In this document: positions 61,296 through 64,000 of the stretch, piece by piece
Numbering within the stretch: the first letter of the stretch is position 1
Layout: each line of letters opens with the position of its first letter
Program-made: the position numbers and the translations under genes
From: Deefgea rivuli DSM 18356
GTDB lineage: Bacteria > Pseudomonadota > Gammaproteobacteria > Burkholderiales > Chitinibacteraceae
Direction: 5' to 3'
Length of the DNA stretch: 64,000 bases
Assembly: GCF_000620145.1 (NCBI RefSeq)
Contig: NZ_KK211084.1
Span: forward strand, 1 to 64,000
Notes under the pieces: generated by a model
The model's database searches: none
Seen by the model: only the letters and a program-made list of their open reading frames with translations
What the model was told of the DNA's origin: nothing

Positions 61296-61412
61296 TCACG
61301 ATTGCAGCGCCCAAAAAGTCAGCGCCCACAGCGCGGCGAGCAAAGGCAACACGCACAGCACGCGCTGCCAACCGGCCATCGCAAAGAAACCAAACACAGT
61401 AAAATATTTCAA
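61296..61412 (-). CDS. Possible 27-38 residue membrane peptide upstream of znuC
   Basis: An open frame on the minus strand reads ...GFFAMAGWQRVLCVLPLL then AALWALTFWALQS-stop. It could start at TTG 61412 (GGGGCG four bases upstream), GTG 61397 or ATG 61379. The hydrophobic, Trp/Leu-rich character suits a single membrane-spanning peptide. It ends 52 bases before znuC in the same direction, so it may be a leader of the zinc operon. No homologue is recognised; coding status is uncertain. Confidence 0.4.
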   Translation of the reverse strand: MKYFTVFGFFAMAGWQRVLCVLPLLAALWALTFWALQS

Positions 61413-61512
61413 ACTACGCCCCAATCAAGCCGAACAACTGAGAGTAAATCTCATTAAGCGGCTAAGGATATACAAAAACCACCTCTTTGTGCAAGCCAGT
61501 TGCATTAAGGAA

Positions 61513-61541
61513 TAAAAAATTCTGGCAACCATCGCCAGAAT
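61513..61541 (-). terminator. Rho-independent terminator of the 526-aa gene
   Basis: On the minus strand GATTCTGGC, loop, GCCAGAATTTTTTATT. It lies about 60 bases after the stop of the gene at 61602. Confidence 0.85.
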
Positions 61542-61601
61542 CACTCTCCCTGAGTACAAAAAATACCTGATGCGCTAAGCTAGCTAACTCATCAGTAAAG
61601 A

Positions 61602-63182
61602 TCAAACTTTCCTCTGCTCTGGGTCGACTAAAGCCTGAATACGATTTGTTTTGGCCAGCTCATCAGGGCGGCCCTCAAGAAAAATCACATTATTTAATTC
61701 GCTGAGTTTTTGCTGGCGCAACGTTTCATCATCGATGTGTTTTATCTTTTGTTTTTCTAATGATTGCAAAGTGCTGAGCAAATCTTGCAGTACTTGGTAT
61801 TGCGCAGGAATTTGCGATTCCTTAACCAGCTTCCCCATTTCATAGCGGCTTATTTTGGTCGATTGCTGCGCGGATTTTTCTAGAGTTGCGCTAATCAACT
61901 GATGCTTGCCATCAAAAGCCAGATCTATCTGGCTGCTAGCTTGATCTTTAATTTCAACGAAATTGTAATTCTGCGATTTTTTATCCATCGTTAAGCGCAA
62001 AGGCAAATCGGCCTGCAAGGATTCATGATAACTGGCGCTTAAGCTTGAATCTTGCTTTTGCTGAATCGACTGGCGGCCCACTATGCGACTGCTTTGCGCC
62101 ATTTGAAAATTAAAATGGTCTCTTTCATTGGGGCGCATCGGGTTGGAGGACGCAGCACTCATCGCCAAATCAGCTTGAAAATCGCCCAATCCCGTCAATA
62201 AAGCCTGATTGTAATCTTTCAAACTCTCCACATTGGCCGCACGCACGCCTTGCAAAGCGCCAGCATCACCTGGGTAATACCGATGCAGATTGGTAAATGC
62301 ATCCTGAAATAAAGTCTGCATTGCGGCATCGGGCTTGCCACGCTGATTCGCTTGCTCCATTTGCTGCAAATAACGACCCACAGCTTTTTCTCTTTGCGTG
62401 GCATTACCCAAGATTGCAGTTTGCTGCAAATCCACATTAACGCTCAATTTTCCCTGTGGCGTCGCCAGTTTTACTTGGCGCTGGCTGGCATCGCTATGAA
62501 AATCAAACTTAATGACTTCACTGGCTTGATCCGTAAAACTGGCTTTCAAATCCAGCGCCTTAATCTGATTGCTATCAACCTGAGTGATGCCGGCGATATT
62601 GAGCCGCGGCGGCACCGTCAGCAAACCTCGCACCGTCAGTTCGAAGCTTTCGGCCAAAGCACTGACTGCCGTTTGCTCATCCGTGCTCAGCTCGCCGTCA
62701 ATATTGAGCGCCACGCCCAAGCTATCGCCCTGATTATTGAGCGTCAGCGCAACTCGGGCGCCCGAATGGGTTTGAATACTCAGCGCAATCTCCCCCTGCT
62801 GCACCGCGGCAGATTGCTCCTCGGCCTGTACGCTGACAGATTGCTTGAAGTTCGTTGCCGATGATTTCAAATGTTCCAGTAGCGCTTGCCCCAAACCAAG
62901 AAAACGGTTGGCATTACTTTCCCCGGCAAAATTGCGCGCCATTAGATTGCTAACGGCATCGTTTGCTGTAGATTCCCATTTTTCAGTACGCTGCGTAGCA
63001 CTTAGCTGCCTAAGCGTATAGCTCTGATCACTTATCTCGCCTTGAGACAACTGAACAATGGCCGACGGCAATGGTGCAGGTGTGTTGGTTGAAGAGGCAT
63101 TGCGTTGACTAGCTAGCCCGCTCAATAACGTATCGAACGGGCTATAACTACGAAGCTGAGTGAGATTAGGAATAAGAGGCAT
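61602..63182 (-). CDS. 526-residue protein of unknown function
   Basis: A 526-residue protein without signal peptide, Cys or membrane segments. It is Gln/Ser/Ala-rich. The first ~70 residues are low-complexity (ending around IVQLSQGEISDQSYTL). Residues ~90-270 show alternating beta patterns such as EIALSIQTHSGARVALTLNNQ and GVALNIDGELS. A helical region (about 270-350) and a C-terminal coiled-coil-like part (LLSTLQSLEKQKIKHIDDETLRQQKLSEL) follow. Composition resembles secreted flagellar-type proteins, as for the FliD-like gene at 12329, but no motif proves it. It is downstream of the TPR gene at 63258 in the same direction and followed by its own terminator. Confidence 0.7.
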   Translation of the reverse strand: MPLIPNLTQLRSYSPFDTLLSGLASQRNASSTNTPAPLPSAIVQLSQGEISDQSYTLRQLSATQRTEKWESTANDAVSNLMARNFAGESNANRFLGLGQALLEHLKSSATNFKQSVSVQAEEQSAAVQQGEIALSIQTHSGARVALTLNNQGDSLGVALNIDGELSTDEQTAVSALAESFELTVRGLLTVPPRLNIAGITQVDSNQIKALDLKASFTDQASEVIKFDFHSDASQRQVKLATPQGKLSVNVDLQQTAILGNATQREKAVGRYLQQMEQANQRGKPDAAMQTLFQDAFTNLHRYYPGDAGALQGVRAANVESLKDYNQALLTGLGDFQADLAMSAASSNPMRPNERDHFNFQMAQSSRIVGRQSIQQKQDSSLSASYHESLQADLPLRLTMDKKSQNYNFVEIKDQASSQIDLAFDGKHQLISATLEKSAQQSTKISRYEMGKLVKESQIPAQYQVLQDLLSTLQSLEKQKIKHIDDETLRQQKLSELNNVIFLEGRPDELAKTNRIQALVDPEQRKV

Positions 63183-63257
63183 GGCTTAGCTTTAATAAAT
63201 GCGTAAGCCATAGATCGACAATGCCAGCAATTTCTTGACAAAAAAAGCAAAAATTAA

Positions 63258-64000
63258 CTAGGCAACCCCATAGCGGCGCTTGGTTTTGCGATAAATTTCT
63301 GCCATTTGCAAGCCGCGCCCCGAGGTGGGATCTAGCGTATTGATGCGATTGAGCAAATCGTTCGCATGCTGCATATACGTCGCGTGCCAACCTTCTTGAT
63401 TCACCAAAGCCAGCAGCGCATTCACTGTGTTGAGCAGCATTTGCAGATTATTGGGCATGTCTTTACCGGCCGCCAAAAAGCGCTCGGCGGCGGCTTTTAG
63501 ATTGCCGGCTTGCGCCAAACCGACCGCCTCATTATTCAGCGCCACAATGTCGGCCGCAGTCGTTTCGATGAGGCGCAGCGCTTCGTCTTCACGTCCTTGC
63601 ATTTTATACAGCCGCGTAATGCTGGCGGCGAGTTTAGGATCATCGTGGCGATTTTTTAGTACCGTGCGCGTTAGCGCTTCGGCCTCTGCCAGCCGATTGT
63701 GGCTTAAGCAGGTTTGCGCCAATGCCAAAGCGACGCATGGCGATGGCGGATCGATGTTCAATGGTAATGACTGCAAAGCGGCATCCAGCATATTTCGCGC
63801 TTTGACCTTATCGCCTAATTTCAGTAAGACATTCGATTCCATCACATCGGCCAACACACGGTCATTGCTGGCGCGAAAATCTTTACGAATACTATCAGCG
63901 GTTTTTCTAGCTCCGCCCACATCGCCGCGCTGCAACTGGACTTCGCCCAAGGCCGCGTAATCGCTGACTTGCGGCCAGAATGAAAATCGCGCCATGCGTA
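63258..64000 (-). CDS. TPR protein, C-terminal part (probable TPR-containing response regulator), cut by window edge
   Basis: The frame stays open to the right window edge, so only the C-terminal ~247 residues are visible. They form TPR-like helical repeats: VSDYAALGEVQLQRGDVGGARKTADSIRKDF, then VALALAQTCLSHNRLAEAEALTR, and EAVGLAQAGNLKAAAERFLAAGKDMP, with a final KRRYGVA. This arrangement and the RRYG end match betaproteobacterial proteins with an N-terminal receiver domain and a TPR tail, often linked to motility or chemotaxis. The receiver domain itself would lie outside the window. The internal Met at 63995 is not taken as start. Confidence 0.75.
   Translation of the reverse strand, partial: RMARFSFWPQVSDYAALGEVQLQRGDVGGARKTADSIRKDFRASNDRVLADVMESNVLLKLGDKVKARNMLDAALQSLPLNIDPPSPCVALALAQTCLSHNRLAEAEALTRTVLKNRHDDPKLAASITRLYKMQGREDEALRLIETTAADIVALNNEAVGLAQAGNLKAAAERFLAAGKDMPNNLQMLLNTVNALLALVNQEGWHATYMQHANDLLNRINTLDPTSGRGLQMAEIYRKTKRRYGVA

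Noticed and set aside
1-64000. CRISPR arrays or prophage
   Set aside because: No regularly spaced direct repeats with unique spacers and no phage structural or integrase genes were seen; the repeats found are dispersed and palindromic.

Overview
The window reads as chromosome of a Gram-negative betaproteobacterium, most likely a Neisseriales member of the Chitinibacter/Deefgea/Iodobacter type. The evidence is the overall protein character and conserved blocks: rplM-rpsI next to argC, bactofilin and erpA; glyQ/glyS followed by gmhB, plsC and a YgjP-type metallopeptidase; coq7; DUF815; and a polyphosphate:AMP phosphotransferase. The genus is inference. No prophage, CRISPR array or rRNA operon was seen. 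The only obvious insertion sequence is an IS110 transposase cut by the left edge.

Layout. 0-6 kb: IS110 end, DUF1622 membrane protein, DUF815 ATPase, an AT-rich orphan coiled-coil membrane protein, a DnaQ/GIY-YIG fusion nuclease, an RlmK-like methyltransferase and coaD. 6-18 kb: amino-acid-type binding protein, two identical tRNA-Asn genes, AsmA, ygfZ, fabI, an orphan FliD-like protein, a glutamine amidotransferase, a rutE-type reductase and the polyP:AMP phosphotransferase. 18-27 kb: erpA, bactofilin, argC, rpsI, rplM, OsmC, FNT channel, coq7, two cyclophilins, an HhH protein, lpxH and a PotD-like protein. 27-35 kb: two uncharacterised exported proteins, ispF, VanZ and the potGHIF polyamine importer. 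35-42 kb: HD-GYP and EAL proteins (cyclic-di-GMP), dgt, waaC and a lipoprotein. 41-50 kb: metallopeptidase, plsC, gmhB, glyS, lipoprotein, glyQ, slt, an RRM-like small protein and ldhA. 50-64 kb: FixL/FixJ-like two-component pair, yaaA, acyltransferase, MFS exporter, zinc importer znuCBA with a DUF2938 gene inside it, an unrecognised 526-aa protein and a TPR protein cut by the right edge.

The genes are mostly housekeeping; the unusual content is in the DNA between and across them. The strongest signal is a bipartite inverted motif, GGTAT-N37-ATACC, always exactly 47 bp, with arms starting 42 bp apart (about four helical turns). I found nine copies with perfect arms and six more that differ only at one outermost base. 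About 0.06 perfect copies are expected by chance in 64 kb. Copies sit at gene ends, where several supply or abut stop codons, over two translation starts, and inside five conserved coding sequences, so this is not a simple terminator or intergenic repeat. I do not recognise it.

At least three other dispersed repeat families lie between genes: a 60-115 bp element with GCAAAA/TTTTGC-like ends (five copies), CACGAA-rich palindromic spacers (three copies), and GGTGGGCT/TTGGGTTAGC inverted repeats (three loci). There is also a 265-bp MITE-like element flanked by TA. The 3' end of ygfZ has been tandemly copied twice downstream with its stop codon still in frame.
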